A DNA stretch of 64,000 nucleotides, from assembly GCF_019393635.1 (NCBI RefSeq), contig NC_057864.1, positions 479,250,117 through 479,314,116 on the forward strand. Reading direction: 5' to 3'. This stretch comes from Dromiciops gliroides (lineage: Eukaryota > Chordata > Mammalia > Microbiotheria > Microbiotheriidae). The translations under genes were made by a program, and so were the position numbers. Position 1 is the stretch's first letter, and the number at the start of each line of letters is the position of its first letter. Shown here one piece after another: positions 22,330-33,519 of the stretch. The notes under the pieces were generated by a model. It ran no database searches, had not been told where the DNA came from, and saw nothing but the letters and a program-made list of their open reading frames with translations.

Positions 22330-22700
22330 CACAGCCTTTTTAGGGGGAAGCAAGTGGAGGGCTGTAGCTATTAGTGAGACCAGGAAAACTTTCATCTCAA
22401 AGGTGGACTTTGAGCAGAGTTTTGAAGGAAACCAGGGATTCTAAGAGGCAGAGTTAAAGAATGATAAAATGCGAGAAAGAAGGGCTAGGGCCAGATTGCA
22501 AAGGTCTTTTAAGCTGCCCAGAGGAGTTCATAGCTGATCCTAGAGGCAGCAGGAACTATTGGCACTTATTAAGTAAGGGAGAGACATGGTTCGAGTTGTT
22601 CTTTAAGGAAATCATTTAGGTATCTCTGTGTAGCATAGAATAGAGAAGGGAGAGATTTGTGGCAAGGAGACAGGCCTGAAAACTTAATGAAATGATTCTT
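22330..22700 (-). mobile_element. L2 remnant, antisense
   Basis: 'gcagagttttgaaggaaacc', 'aaggtcttttaagctgccca' and 'gagagacatggttcgagttg' read as the reversed 3' part of an L2-type ORF and 3'UTR. Confidence 0.6.
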
Positions 22701-22949
22701 CATGTGAATTCAAACTACGCTTGCTGGCCAGTGCTGAGCACTGACCATTATGACCACATGGGTGGTTCCATGTCTTCCCAGAAGCTGGGGAGTTTTGAGT
22801 CAGCATTGTTTTTGTTATTAGTTGAGATCAAAACGATCATAGAACACTGGAGTGGTAAGCTTGTCATAGCGAGTGCCTCATGGACCCTGGAGTTAAGAAT
22901 GCTTCGGCAAGTCAGTTCAGAACAGGGATGTTGAACCAGAGGAGTAGAG

Positions 22950-23210
22950 AAACAATAAAGGACTGGAGATCATGGTAGGAGGGAAGAAATTCAGCAGTAG
23001 GGTTAAAGCCATGGAAGCAAAAGTATAGGAAACTGTGGTCAAAAGTATATTCCAGAGTTCATAATCTTGGAGATGGAGCAGTTCTGAGGGTGAGGTCTAA
23101 GGGTCATTGTGCCGAGTGGCTGAAGTAGACAGCAGATGGAGGTCATGGGAGTTCAGCGGGTCCAGGGGCTGTGAGGCCAGTGTGTTAGAACAGTAACCAT
23201 TCTGACTTTG
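22950..23210 (-). mobile_element. Probable L2 remnant, antisense
   Basis: 'cagtagggttaaagccatgg', 'gtctaagggtcattgtgccg' and 'gggttcagcgggtccagggg'-like text is compatible with more of the L2 ORF in reverse. The boundaries are poor. Confidence 0.35.
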
Positions 23211-23267
23211 CCAACAATGTTTCCATTGGATGGGCCTCAGATGAAGACTTCCACCTAGGTGTTAGAA

Positions 23268-23269
23268 TC

Positions 23270-23306
<37 letters not shown>

Positions 23307-23372
23307 TATATCATATATATACATACACACATATATGTATGTATTTATGTGTATATATGTGTATACATGTAT
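23268..23372. repeat. TA-rich microsatellite
   Basis: About 14 TA units followed by CATA, TGTA and related variants. Confidence 0.95.
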
Positions 23373-24143
23373 GCATGACATATGTAACAAGGACAGTAAA
23401 GAATTAATATTAATGGTGGCCTTCTCTGGTCTTTATTAAAGTAGCAATCAATCTGTGTTAGAGAGATGGACTATGGTTTCTCAACTTTTGAAGCTATGCA
23501 GGGAACACATGCTGTGGTTGAATCTGATGTCTTGAATGACAACCACGTGTCACCATCATTTTGTTTTGTCACATCTACAGGGGAGCCTCTATATTTAACT
23601 GGGATGCACAAACAATGACTTTTACCATGTCAACTGCACGAATATACGATTTGGGGAGTTTGATTTGACCATAAAACCTGATTAGTTTTAGTGAGATAAC
23701 TGGACAACTTGCGTCTCAATTTCATTTGCTTGACATCAGTAATCAATCGAGCAGGCTGAACACAGAAGCCCAAATCAGCCATTGTGCCCACCAGGATTTG
23801 GGTCCTGTCTTTGAACAGCTGTTTTTATTTTACATTTCATTTCATATACATTCTCTTCCATTCCCTTTACTGATTCACCCAACCACTTTGAAAATTCTAG
23901 GATTTTATTTTACCAAGATCATTATCGGGAGCAGAACAATTCTGTTTTTATTATTTTCATATTTTACATTTCTGAGGTTTCTCATGCTGCCTAAGGGCAT
24001 CTTTTTACCCAAACAATTACTCCTCCAGGAGTTTTGCAACAATCTTTGTATGCCTTTAACTCACTCAAATTCATTTTTACACATTGTATTTAAACATGAC
24101 TTTGGAACCATCAGGTTAAAAAATGCAATGTTTTTGAGCTTAC
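23373..24143. other. No recognised feature; long accidental frame
   Basis: The longest open frame in the window (160 codons, plus strand, 23726-24208) lies mostly here. It is rich in Phe, Leu and Ser, as T-rich sequence will be. It shows no domain or family resemblance and overlaps the better-supported exon candidate on the other strand. Confidence 0.35.
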
Positions 24144-24224
24144 CTCCAGAATCAACAGGAGATCCAAATATATTCAGCTTCTGGTTTTGTTGGAGCTTCC
24201 ATTCATAAACATGTGGTTTGGGGT
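24144..24224 (-). other. Candidate orphan exon, minus strand
   Basis: On the minus strand a strong acceptor (CTCTGTTTCTTTGTTCCTAG) is followed by 81 bases and a strong donor (GAG|GTAAGC). Only one frame is open through it, in phase 1-1, giving 26 residues that include PHVYEWKLQQNQ and FGSPVDSG, then a split Gly codon. The other two frames contain stops. The residue mix looks like protein. Symmetric 1-1 exons are common in extracellular and modular proteins. I do not recognise the protein and see no partner exon nearby, so chance is a real alternative. Confidence 0.35.
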
Positions 24225-24274
24225 CTAGGAACAAAGAAACAGAGCCTGTTAGTCCTCATTAGGAGGTGTTATTT

Positions 24275-24406
24275 ATTTATTTTTTTAAAAATAGGGCAAT
24301 GAGGGTCACATAGCTAGTAAGTGTCATGTATCTGAGGCTGGATTTGAACTCAGGTCCTCTTGAATCCAGGGCTGGTGCTTTATCCAATGTGCCACCTAGC
24401 TGCCCC
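24275..24406 (-). mobile_element. tRNA-derived SINE (CTCATTGCC tail class), internally deleted
   Basis: Antisense copy lacking the usual TTAAGTGACTTGCCC block between GGCAATGAGG and GTCACATAGC. It has a 14-bp target duplication AGGAGGTGTTATTT at 24261-24274 and 24407-24420. Confidence 0.92.
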
Positions 24407-24439
24407 AGGAGGTGTTATTTTAAAATTTGTTTCACCCAT

Positions 24440-24515
24440 TTTTGTCTCCCCAGAACTCGGTATAGTGCCTGGCATATAGTAGGCATTTAACAAATGCTTG
24501 TTGACTGGTTGACTT
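24440..24515 (+). mobile_element. L2 3' terminus
   Basis: 'tatagtgcctggcatatagt', 'aggcatttaacaaatgcttg' and 'ttgactgg' are the L2 3' end on the plus strand. Confidence 0.8.
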
Positions 24516-24984
24516 GGATACTTTGAGTGAGTCATGCTTTTGTGGGAATAAGTACTCTGCCATCTACCAACTCAAATAATAAAGCCCCCATGCTTTGGTA
24601 TCTTGTACAATTCTCATTTGTATTTCCCCATAAATCCTTCCTTCTTCACTGGGGAATCGAACCCTGTTTTTTGATGTGGCAGATAGAGATACTCACCATT
24701 GGGGTAGTCGAGGAAGACCAACAAGTCTGGTATGAAGGCCTGCTGAACCCTCTTCAGGGCTACTAATCCATCTTTAGTGTCCACTAGCCACCCAACTCTC
24801 ACCTATGGCTCCAAGAAGCTGCAGCATGTGCAGAGGGCAGTAAAACTGTTTTGACAGATGGGCCGAACTAGGTTGAGAATAATCAACAGGCCTCGGTATC
24901 ATTGGTGAGTTAGAGAGATGTCTACCCCAAGCATGTGAAGACTTGCCTTGGCCAAATAGGCAAATGCGACCGATTTGTTCCAAC
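24516..24984. other. Unassigned
   Basis: The right half may be an upstream part of the RTESINE-like element that follows. No gene is supported. Confidence 0.3.
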
Positions 24985-25345
24985 TGCTATGAAGGTGGTT
25001 GAAGCAGGCTCTGTGGAATGCCTAGTGCTTGGTCAAACATCAAAGATGCCAAGACCGTCCACTTCATCCTGCGTCATCACCAGTTGTCCTGTCTTTTGTC
25101 TTGCCACTGGACTTCAATGACTATGGAAGCGAGAATGAGGCTGACGACTTTGAGCAACTCTGCCTCACTTAAATCCAATTCACCTGCAAGTCAAGATAAC
25201 AGCCATTATCCACTATTTTACTCTTTCCTGACTTGTTACAGAGCCTTCAGAGCTCGTATTGGACTGATCGGTCACAGCCAAACACACTATATTTTGACCC
25301 CAACATCATGATGTCATTGATCCTCTTTGCAAACATGCTATACAC
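24985..25345 (+). mobile_element. RTESINE-like element
   Basis: 'gaatgcctagtgcttggtca', 'acatcaaagatgccaagacc', 'ttgtcttgccactggacttc', 'gaatgaggctgacgactttg', 'cttaaatccaattcacctgc' and finally 'atgatgtcattgatcctctt'. The same order, reversed, is at 42064-42292, and its right half is at 29810-29972. The tail matches the 3' end of the LINE at 48415-48790. About 95 bases of other sequence interrupt it before the tail. Confidence 0.75.
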
Positions 25346-25429
25346 CTTCCCATTGTCTTGGGGCCTCTTGGTGGAGTTAATTATTCTGTGATGTTCCATG
25401 ACTTGCAGTCATATAGCACTTTGGGGAGA

Positions 25430-25683
25430 GTGATTATTGGTGCTAACAATAATAATTATCACTTTAAGACTTTCATAGCACTTTAAAAAACACATCTTTT
25501 TATTTTCACAAGAAACCTTGGAGGGAGGTGCTATTATGTGTATTTTACAGAGGAGGAAACTGAGGCAGAGGCTAAAAGACTTACTGGGGTCATACAACTA
25601 GTAGATATCTGAGGCAGGATTTGAAATAAGGTCTTCCTTAGTTCAGGCCTAGTACTCTGCCCGCTGCATCACCTAGCTGCCTA
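25430..25683 (-). mobile_element. MIR-family SINE, antisense
   Basis: 'catagcactttaaaaaacac', 'ttacagaggaggaaactgag', 'ggcaggatttgaaataaggt' and 'catcacctagctgcc' give a complete reversed core and head. Confidence 0.75.
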
Positions 25684-25724
25684 CTAAAAAGTTTGACTTT
25701 TGAAATTTGGAGTAGTTGACAGGA

Positions 25725-25910
25725 TCACAAGATCAGAGACGCACAGTTGAAAGGGATTTCAGAGGCCATCTAACAATCCCCTCCTTTCCCACATTTGAAT
25801 CTTTGAATGCTTTGTACAAGTTCTCAAATATAATTCAACCCAGTCCTTTAGTACATAGCCCAGAGTCTAGTTTATTATTTATCTGCAACTCTTGTTGAAG
25901 ATCACATAGT
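25725..25910 (-). mobile_element. MIR-related remnant, antisense
   Basis: It begins 'ggatcacaagatcagagacg' and 'gaaagggatttcagaggcca', the reversed tail of the MIR-type family also seen at 37605, 38505 and 60605. The remainder is decayed. Confidence 0.45.
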
Positions 25911-25980
25911 AATGGATGAATTAGATGATTCCAGAGTAAGCTGACTAACGTGCTTTCTTTATCTGCTTTGTTTTGCCCTA

Positions 25981-26220
25981 GTTGTTTAGTTGTTTTTTGA
26001 TCATGTCTGATTTTTCATGACCCCATTTTCTTGGCAAAGATACTAGAGTAGTTTGCCATTTCCTTCTCTAGCCCACTTCACAGATGAGGAAACTGAGGCA
26101 ACCAGGGCTTAAGTGACTTGCCCAGGGTCACCCAAGTGTTAAGTATCTGAGGTTGGATTTGAACTCAGTTCTTTATGACTCCAGGCCCAGCACTCTATGC
26201 ACCGTGCCACCTAGCTGCCC
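25981..26220 (-). mobile_element. RTE-tailed SINE, full length, antisense
   Basis: The tail (GTTGTTTAGTTG, 'gatcatgtctgatttttcat', 'gaccccattttcttggcaaa') comes first in + coordinates, then 'ctgaggcaaccagggcttaa' and 'accgtgccacctagctgccc' of the head. Confidence 0.9.
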
Positions 26221-26329
26221 TTCTTTGCCTTACTATGGATAGTTAGACCAGTCTCCCTCATATTACTCTGAATTTCACTAAGCACACTCAGCCATGTTCC
26301 AAGGCTTGATGTTGTTGGTTTTATGTCAC

Positions 26330-26720
26330 CTGCAACTAGATATACCCGAAGACCTCACCATCAGTAGAGAAGTCTTCTTTTGTTTGGCTACAACACAGAT
26401 TATCTTCTAGGATACTGGCAAACGGTGCTACCATACATCTCTCTGTATAACCCTTGGCTTTAAGTTAATACTCAGAGCTCTTAGAGTAATCTCTGTAGTT
26501 GCATTTATCATAAATTCTTGCATAATTTTGATCAATAATTACAGTTTATCTGAGGAGAGCCTTCAAGGCTACCCCTTGCTCTACTCTGTCAAATATTTTC
26601 TCAAAATCAATAAACAATAAACACAGCAGGTCATATATCCTCTGTGCCTTTCAGTCAGTAATGGGACCACAAGGATCTGTCTGCCATAGAAAACTACTTC
26701 TAATATCCCAGGCATTTCTT
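26330..26720 (-). mobile_element. RTE-like LINE reverse-transcriptase remnant
   Basis: The minus strand over about 26545-26640 reads LLCLLFIDFEKIFDRVEQG, a recognisable RT block with the F(V/I)D(Y/F)EKAFD motif of RTE-clade LINEs, Ala replaced by Ile. The flanking reading is interrupted by stops. It may belong to the LINE family whose 3' end lies at 48415-48790, but no overlap proves this. Confidence 0.55.
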
Positions 26721-26761
26721 TCTCATCTTTTTATCAGGAATTCCTCTTTTTGATGACTTGA

Positions 26762-26870
26762 ACAAACCATTATTAAGTAGTTGCTATGTACAAAGCACTG
26801 TTCCAGGCATAGAGAACACAAAGATGAAAAACCAATCAAGTTTCTACCATCCAAGAGCTTTTACAGAGAA
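26762..26870 (-). mobile_element. L2 3'-end fragment, antisense
   Basis: 'aaaccattattaagtagttg', 'caaagcactgttccaggcat' and 'ccatccaagagcttttacag'. Confidence 0.7.
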
Positions 26871-28200
26871 GGGTGGTCCCTACTGAAGAAAGCCAAGCAA
26901 CCATGATGACTACTGCTTTGCTACCTATTGGCAGGATGACTCGCATTCCTTGGCAATCCTTTCATTCTTCTATGACTAACACCATCACACTCCCCACAGT
27001 GCCAGTTCCAAGCCTTCTATTCCATCTCTATGCCCTCTCTGAGCACATGCCCTTGCCTACAGGTTTATGGAGAAAATGGGAGCCATCAGTCATAGAATAT
27101 CTTATCTCCTGTTCATCACCCATCCAAAGTCCTCTTCATCTTCACCCATTCTCTCTTATGCCAAGGCTAACCAAAGATTCCTTGGATTGGCATGTACTAC
27201 CATTCTCAAAAATATTTCTGGAGATGAGATAAACAAATAAAATGAATGGGATTTGTTAGTATATAAAAAGACAATGGAACGGGCATGTTGTTGCTGCTTT
27301 TCTCCCCAATCTCAAGTGTTTTGCCTTTTTTAAAGCTCTTTTGAAATGGCACCCCAGAGCCCAGGAGCCCTCTCTCCCATCAAAGCCTCCAGTTCTGGGC
27401 TTTTACATAGTCAGACCCATCTTGGAGGAGGATACAGCTGATGCCTAGGGGGATCCCTTGCCGCAAATCCAAGGGAGAGAAAATGCTTGACAAGTGTTGA
27501 AGAGAAACATTCAAAAGAGACACAGCCATTTATTTTTACTCTTATTATAGACTAGACAGTAGGCAGCTCCTTCTGAATGATAATAAGTCATATTCAACCC
27601 AACCCCTCATCAAGCAGGAGTTTCTGCGTCATCCCTACAAGGCACATGAGGCTCAGTAAAACATCAGAGCATGTATTTAGGTCCATGGGATGTGTCTCAG
27701 TCTAGCAAATCTGAGGTTTCCCAATCAGGTTTTTAGGGAAACTCAGGTCCAAGACAAAATATGGGAAACTAGAAGCTGAAGGAGTAAGTGTCCTTATTCT
27801 TTATCCTCTGGATTAATTCCAGAGCCTCATTGCCAGTCTTCTCTGTCTCTAATCTTCCCCTTCTTCCTCCACCCCCAATTAATAAATATATTGTATATTT
27901 CTTTCCAAACACCAAACTACAACAAAACACCTCCCAACCAAAAAGGGGCCACATTCTTAGGCAGAGACTTAGGGTCTTCCAGTATCTGACCTCACCTCAA
28001 TTTTCTCCTTATCTCCTTTCAGCAAATATTTAGAGTTGTATTGTGGAAGGGGCATCAGGGCTCACAGGACAAAACTATGAATGTTGGGTTGAAATGTAGA
28101 GAGGCAGATGGAAGCTTGGAATAAGGAAAATGATCCTACCGATGAATTCTAATACAATAGTGTTCTGGAGGCAGTGGGGACCCCCTCACATGAGGTCATC
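26871..28200. other. No recognised feature
   Basis: A 119-codon plus-strand frame (26873-27232) has no family resemblance, no splice context and a low-information composition. The rest is apparently single-copy sequence. Confidence 0.35.
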
Positions 28201-28239
28201 AGGCCACATTTGCATGACCACCTACTATATCCAGAACAG

Positions 28240-29110
28240 AACTCTCGATCTTCCATGCTGAATTAACTTCCCCTCCAGACTTCCCTCCTTCTTTCAAGAA
28301 CAGTTCCATTCCTCTGCTTCTCCAGGTTGACCACCTCAGAGTTGCCCTCACCTCTTCATTTTCCTTCAACTCCCATAAGCCAATCAGTTGTTAAGTCCTA
28401 TTAATCCTACTCCTTTCATGTCTCCCATCCATGCCCTTCTCTTCCTCCATAGAGGCACCGCCTTTATGCAAGCTGCCACCATGTCTCCCCTGCCTTATCC
28501 CAATGGCCTCCTAAATAGTCTCCCTGCCCCTTCTCTCTCCCCTCTCCAATCTTATCTCCACACATCTAGCAAATGATTATTCCTCAGGCACAGGACTTAC
28601 CATGTCATTGTTAGAAAATACAGGTTCCTCTATTTGGCATTTAAAGCTTCTCATTTTCTGGCTTCAATCTCTCTATCCCCAGTGATCAAAAATTATTCCC
28701 TTCCCGGCCATTTGGATGCTGGCTGTTCCCTACACATGCCATTCGATCCCCCACCTTTGCACAGGCCACCCCCCATGCCTGCAATGCTCCCTTTGCTCTT
28801 CTCTGCCTCCTAGGATCTGTAGCTTCCTTGGAAGCACAACTCTGCACTTACTTTTTCTAGGAGGCTTTCCTTAATCCCCTCAATTTCTAGTGATGCCTCC
28901 TGACATTCCTTTTTGTCCTTTGTAGATATTGTGTGTATGCATGCATGTTTTGTCTCCTCCACCCTAACCACCTGTCTTCTCATAGCCTGCCATCCCTAGT
29001 AAAATGTGGACTTGCTAATGGTGATTGTTGTTTGTTTTTGTCTTTGGATCTCTCTGTGCCTGGCTCATAGGAAGCTGTTAATAATTCCCTGGGGAATTGC
29101 ACCAAATTCT
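28240..29110 (+). mobile_element. L2-type LINE 3' region
   Basis: The order fits the end of an L2 ORF and its 3'UTR: 'ggcctcctaaatagtctccc', 'tggcatttaaagcttctcat', 'acctttgcacaggccacccc', 'catgcctgcaatgctccctt', 'ggctttccttaatcccctca', 'ctctctgtgcctggctcata'. Frames are broken. This is the longest plus-strand L2 in the window. Confidence 0.7.
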
Positions 29111-29424
29111 ATTACAGAGGATCATTATTCAGGTGCATTTAGTCTAAATCACTTTGAAGTCTCTTCCAACCCTGAAATTCTACAATTCTTTTACCCGTCT
29201 CCTTCTCTACTTATTCCTCACATTACAGCCCAGTTGTACAACTTACTGTTTCTCAAACACACCTTGATCTTTCCTACCTTAGCACCTTTGTCTCTATTAT
29301 TCTGCCTTCTGGGAATTCCCTCCCTAACCATGCCACTCTTCCCCTTCCCCATTCTGCCCCCTACATACACAAATTCTACCCATCATAAACTATAGGCATA
29401 AAATGCTATTAGGTCATAGGTTTT
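29111..29424. other. Unassigned
   Basis: 29150-29345 again has C/T-rich L2-like text but cannot be anchored. Confidence 0.3.
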
Positions 29425-29580
29425 GAACTGGAATGGACCTTGATGATAATCTGGTACAACTCCTTCATTTTACAGATTAGGATTCTGAGATTTAGAGAAA
29501 TTATGGAACTTTCAAGTAGCAGAATTTTGATTTGAAAGGAAGCCTTCTAACTCCAGACCTAGAACACATCCCATCACATA
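29425..29580 (-). mobile_element. MIR-family remnant, antisense
   Basis: 'gaatggaccttgatgataat', 'ctccttcattttacagatta' and 'gcagaattttgatttgaaag'. Confidence 0.5.
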
Positions 29581-29809
29581 AAAGCTCAGTTCAAGGTCAC
29601 CCACTTCACAAAGTACACACAGAAGTACAGAAACTCTAAGGTTCTTCCCCTCCATGACTGATATCTTTGTGATGGTAAATTGGACCATTTTTTGTCCCAA
29701 TTTTTACCTAGCCCTTAGCCATTGAATGGGTGTGGCCTCAGACAAACTGAGACCTGGGAAAGACCTTAATTTAGAAAAGCCAAGGTCACTCAATGTGTCT
29801 AGGCCATTG

Positions 29810-29972
29810 CCAGTCATCTTGACTTTTGTCTTGACACTGGACTTTGATGACTCTGGAGGAAAGAGTAAAACCTATGACTTTGTGTAACTCTGCCTCACTT
29901 GAATCCAATTCATGAGCAAATTAAGATATTACCCTGTGACATCATTGGTCATCTTTGAGAATGAAGGATAAA
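29810..29972 (+). mobile_element. RTESINE-like element, 5'-truncated
   Basis: 'ttttgtcttgacactggact', 'cctcacttgaatccaattca', 'tgacatcattggtcatcttt' and 'gagaatgaaggataaacaac'. It ends in the tail CAACAACC. Confidence 0.85.
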
Positions 29973-30384
29973 CAACAACCAGAAGTAACTTTTCATTTCT
30001 CTGAATCTCTATGGTAGTCTTTGCCTTTCTGATGCTATTTACTTTTTTCATTAGTACTTTCATCATTAGTGTATATTTTATCTTTCTTACTAGAGTGTAC
30101 ACTCCTTATTTATCATATCCCCATCCCCATCCCCATATACTCTTCATGTTGGCAAGCACTCGGTCCTGGTATCTTGGACCTGCTTCCCTGGAATTCCTAC
30201 AGGAACACATACCAGGTTCCAATCATACCTCAGTGTCATGTATTTACCAAAGTTTTATCATTGCATATGCTGTGATACTTTAACAAATAAAGCCCCTGGA
30301 CTTCTGGGAATGCATGGGGGAAGATCAGTTTTACACTTCAACTTATAAAAAGTGAATTCTTAGAAAAGTATTCCGGTGTGATGG

Positions 30385-30545
30385 CAAAGAAAAGTAGGCT
30401 GGATTCAAGTTTAAGTTGAGCTTGAGTCCCATTTTCATTATAAACTAGCTTCATGACCATCATTGAGTCACATGCCCTCTCTAATGTTCAGTTTTCTCAC
30501 TTGTAAAATTGGGATTGTTGCTACATTTCCTGTTCTCTAAAGGAT
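30385..30545 (+). mobile_element. MIR remnant
   Basis: 'aagtaggctggattcaagtt', 'catcattgagtcacatgccc' and 'tctcacttgtaaaattggg' keep the MIR order. Confidence 0.5.
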
Positions 30546-30994
30546 TCTTAGTATTCTTCCTATCCTTCTTTTGAATCCTTTGAAATATTTTCTTCCAAAG
30601 ATGAGATTCATGTCAAACCATATCCAAAATTTTCTCTCCTTTATCATATATTCTAAAATTTAATGATCACTTTTTCTGAGCTTCTTGTCATTTCTACTTC
30701 AGCATCCAGTTCCTGGAGTGTATTAGAAGAATTTTCAGTATAAATATTGAAGCCCCTGGCATAGTAGCAGGTGACAAAGTAGAGAAGAAGAGGTAGCCAT
30801 ACAGCAAAGAAAATCTAAGACTTTGGCTCATCTTCTGAATGTTGGAGATAATAGCAGTGAGGGTGAGGAAAGGATGGTCTATCCCCTCTCATCTCCCCCA
30901 GTGTCTACAACATTGCTGATATTATATGACACATACTGTGAATAGTGCCTAATTTGTCATACCCAGAAAACCTCCTCATTTATTTTATTTCACC
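30546..30994. other. No recognised feature
   Basis: Apparently single-copy sequence. Confidence 0.35.
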
Positions 30995-31215
30995 ACTTTT
31001 GGTGCCTGGGATCTTTGTCTGCAACTCCAAAAAGGTGATAGAGATTGGGACTGGATTCCTAATTTTATGGAAATCAAGAACCCCCATGTGAGGAAACTCC
31101 CTCTAAAAGTTCTGGAGAGTTGCCTAGAATGATGAGAGGTAAGTGACTTCTCCAGGGCCACACAACCATTATTGGGTAGCTGGCTCAGCTTCCTACCCAG
31201 TAGACTACATTGTCT
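30995..31215 (-). mobile_element. Ancient MIR-tailed SINE, antisense
   Basis: Third member of the family at 18720 and 20320. It has 'gaggaaactccctctaaaag', 'ctggagagttgcctagaatg' and 'aggtaagtgacttctccagg'. Confidence 0.6.
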
Positions 31216-32136
31216 CCCACAAATGGTGGAAATGAATCAATGTAGCAAGAACATTAGCTTCTTTGGCAGTTCTTCAGGTTTCTTCTCTCCTCCATTGACA
31301 CGTTAACAGAAATAGTGCTGAGAACTGGACAAAAACCACACATCTCTCCCTGCTTCTTTGCCACATTCTGTGGTTACATCTTATGCTATCTAAGTTATCT
31401 TCCAAGAAGCAATCCAGAAGTGTTTCCAAGTTTTCTATTCATGAGAGTGTTGAAAGCCACAGATATTTGGCATGAACTACAGAAGGCAGAGAGGTTGATG
31501 AATGATGGCGGCAGAAGAAATGTTTGGGAGGTACAAGGAGGACATAGGAGGGAAGCAAGGGAGGAAAGGGACAGGCAGTACTAAATAGAGTTGCCAAAGA
31601 TGAGGAGTGCTCAGAGGAAATGCAGGGTGTAATGAAGGAAAATAAATAGAAAAAATGTAACTGGAGTGCACCGATGAAGAGGCATTCATTAACAAAGGCA
31701 CAGAAAGGGAGATGTGGAATGGGAGAGCAGGGGTGGTGATCAGAGATTTTGGATGTTACCAATCCAACCCCCTCATTTTATAGCTAAGGAATCTAGAGCC
31801 TGGATGAAATGACTTACTCAAGGTTCTCTGATTTCAGGGCCAGAGCCCCTTTCTAAATGGTTGAGCAGGTTTTTCTCAGCCCACATTTATTGTCCCAACT
31901 TTTTCCTGGTTACCTACTATAATACTCAGAGACTTGAGTATCTACATTGAAAACTCTTCTACAAGACATTTTAGGAACTGGCTACTGGGGTGGAAATGTT
32001 GGGAACCATTGAAGGATTAATTACTCCATCCTCCAATTTTGTAATCAGGAAGGAGACAGGATCTTGTAGTTTAATATACACTCTAGAGGTTTTTTTGGGG
32101 GGAAGGAAGATTTTAGGACTTGGGGCTTTTCCTTTT
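31216..32136. other. Mostly unassigned; short MIR piece
   Basis: 31755-31850 ('cctcattttatagctaagga', 'aatgacttactcaagg') is a reversed MIR-type fragment. Short frames on both strands over 31315-31762 lack any family signal. Confidence 0.35.
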
Positions 32137-32148
32137 CTAAATTCCTAA

Positions 32149-32547
32149 GTTGTCGTTCAGTTGTTTTTTGGTCACATCCAACTCTTCGTGACACACTTGG
32201 CAAAGATACTGAGTAGTTTGCCATTTCCTTCTCCACCTCATTTTTTTTTTTTTTTTTTTTAGTGAGGCACTTGGGATTAAGTGACTTGCCCAAGGTCACA
32301 CAGCTAGTAAGTGTTAAGTGGCTGAGGCCGGATTTGAACTCAGGTACTCCTGACTCCAGGGCCGGTGCTCTATCCACTGCGCCACCTAGCTGCTCTCCAC
32401 CTCATTTTACAGATGAGAAAACTGAGGCAAATAGAGTTAAGTGACTTTCCCAGGGTCACAAAGCTAGTAAGTGTATGAAGCTAGTTTTGAATTCAGGTCT
32501 TTCTAACTCCAAGCCAAGTACCCTATCCACCAAACCACCTAGCTGCC
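32149..32547 (-). mobile_element. RTE-tailed SINE carrying a younger SINE
   Basis: An antisense RTE-tailed SINE (tail 'ttgtttt'-'ggtcacatccaactcttcgt' at left; 'accacctagctgccc' head at right) with its own 12-bp target duplication CTAAATTCCTAA at 32137-32148 and 32548-32559. It is split by the SINE at 32245-32394. Confidence 0.9.
32245..32394 (-). mobile_element. tRNA-derived SINE (CAATTGCC tail class) nested in an older SINE
   Basis: The target duplication CTCCACCTCATTTT at 32231-32244 and 32395-32408 is perfect (14 bp) and made of host-SINE sequence. It has a T tract of about 18, then AGTGAGGCACTTGGGATTAA, a slightly changed tail. Confidence 0.95.
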
Positions 32548-32574
32548 CTAAATTCCTAAATACTTATGCCCAAA

Positions 32575-32730
32575 CTTTGGATTGAGATGACCTAGATTCA
32601 AATCCCACCTCTGACACTTATTGAGTGTGTAACCTTAGGAATGTCATTTACCATCTCTAGTTTCTTCATCTGTAAAATGTGGGGGTTGAATTCAAAGCCT
32701 CAGACCTCCCTTCTGGTTCTAAATCTAGGA
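32575..32730 (+). mobile_element. MIR
   Basis: 'tagattcaaatcccacctct', 'gtaaccttaggaatgtcatt' and 'cttcatctgtaaaatgtggg'. Confidence 0.7.
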
Positions 32731-33519
32731 GTCTCTGATAATAGAATTCAGCACTTTATTGAACCATTTTCTTCATAGTCCTGCAAAGACTACCCAGGTA
32801 GGGTTTAAGGAGATGATTGGATGTTCCTTTAGAGAACAGGAGAAAAAGTGTGTGTTGGGAAAGTAAGAAATTCTGGCACTGATCGATGTGAATTGGTGGA
32901 AGCCTTTTTCATTGGCATGAACTCATTAGTCAGAGCTCTTATATATAATCACAATAGTGGCACAGACAAGATTAAGAGCCAAACAATCAAACGTTGGAGA
33001 TGAAGGTAAGAAGTGGGAGGCCATGCAAAAGATGGGGACTGCAACACAACTTGGGAGGTATTGACAGGAGATAAGATCCAGGGTTCAACCTAAAGGGGTT
33101 CAGTACTCAATAAGTAACAAAAGTACACTCCATTTGCCCTGTTCAGTTGGACTGTAGGCATGTATATGGTTCCCTGATCTATATGGTAGATCCAGCCTTT
33201 TCCAAGTCCTTTCACAAGCTAATCACCCTTATTATTTTCCATGGCAAACACTGAGTCTACATGCTGGGCTGTGGACTAATTGTACACCAGAATATGTTCT
33301 TCTCTAATTGTTCCAGTCATCCCCACCACCTGACAAACAACTGCCACATGTAGGCAGACAAGCCAGCCTAGATGAAGGAGAGACAGGAGACAACATATGC
33401 CAGGCAAGTCAGACCATCGTTACTATCACTACTTTGGCCATCACCTCCACACAGATCCTGATGGGCACAGTCTGGGAAACTGAAGCCAATTTCTTAGGAA
33501 ATAACAATACTTCCAGCCC
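32731..33519. other. Mostly unassigned; possible pseudogene leader
   Basis: 33300-33519 may be the 5' part of the Y-box retrocopy that follows, but homology is too weak to claim. The rest is unassigned. Confidence 0.3.

Noticed and set aside
23726..24208. 160-codon plus-strand frame, the longest in the window
   Set aside because: Its composition is that of T-rich DNA. It has no recognisable domain and is covered at its 3' end by a better exon candidate on the other strand.
26873..27232. 119-codon plus-strand frame
   Set aside because: No family resemblance, no splice or promoter context, low-information composition, and it lies just after an L2 fragment.
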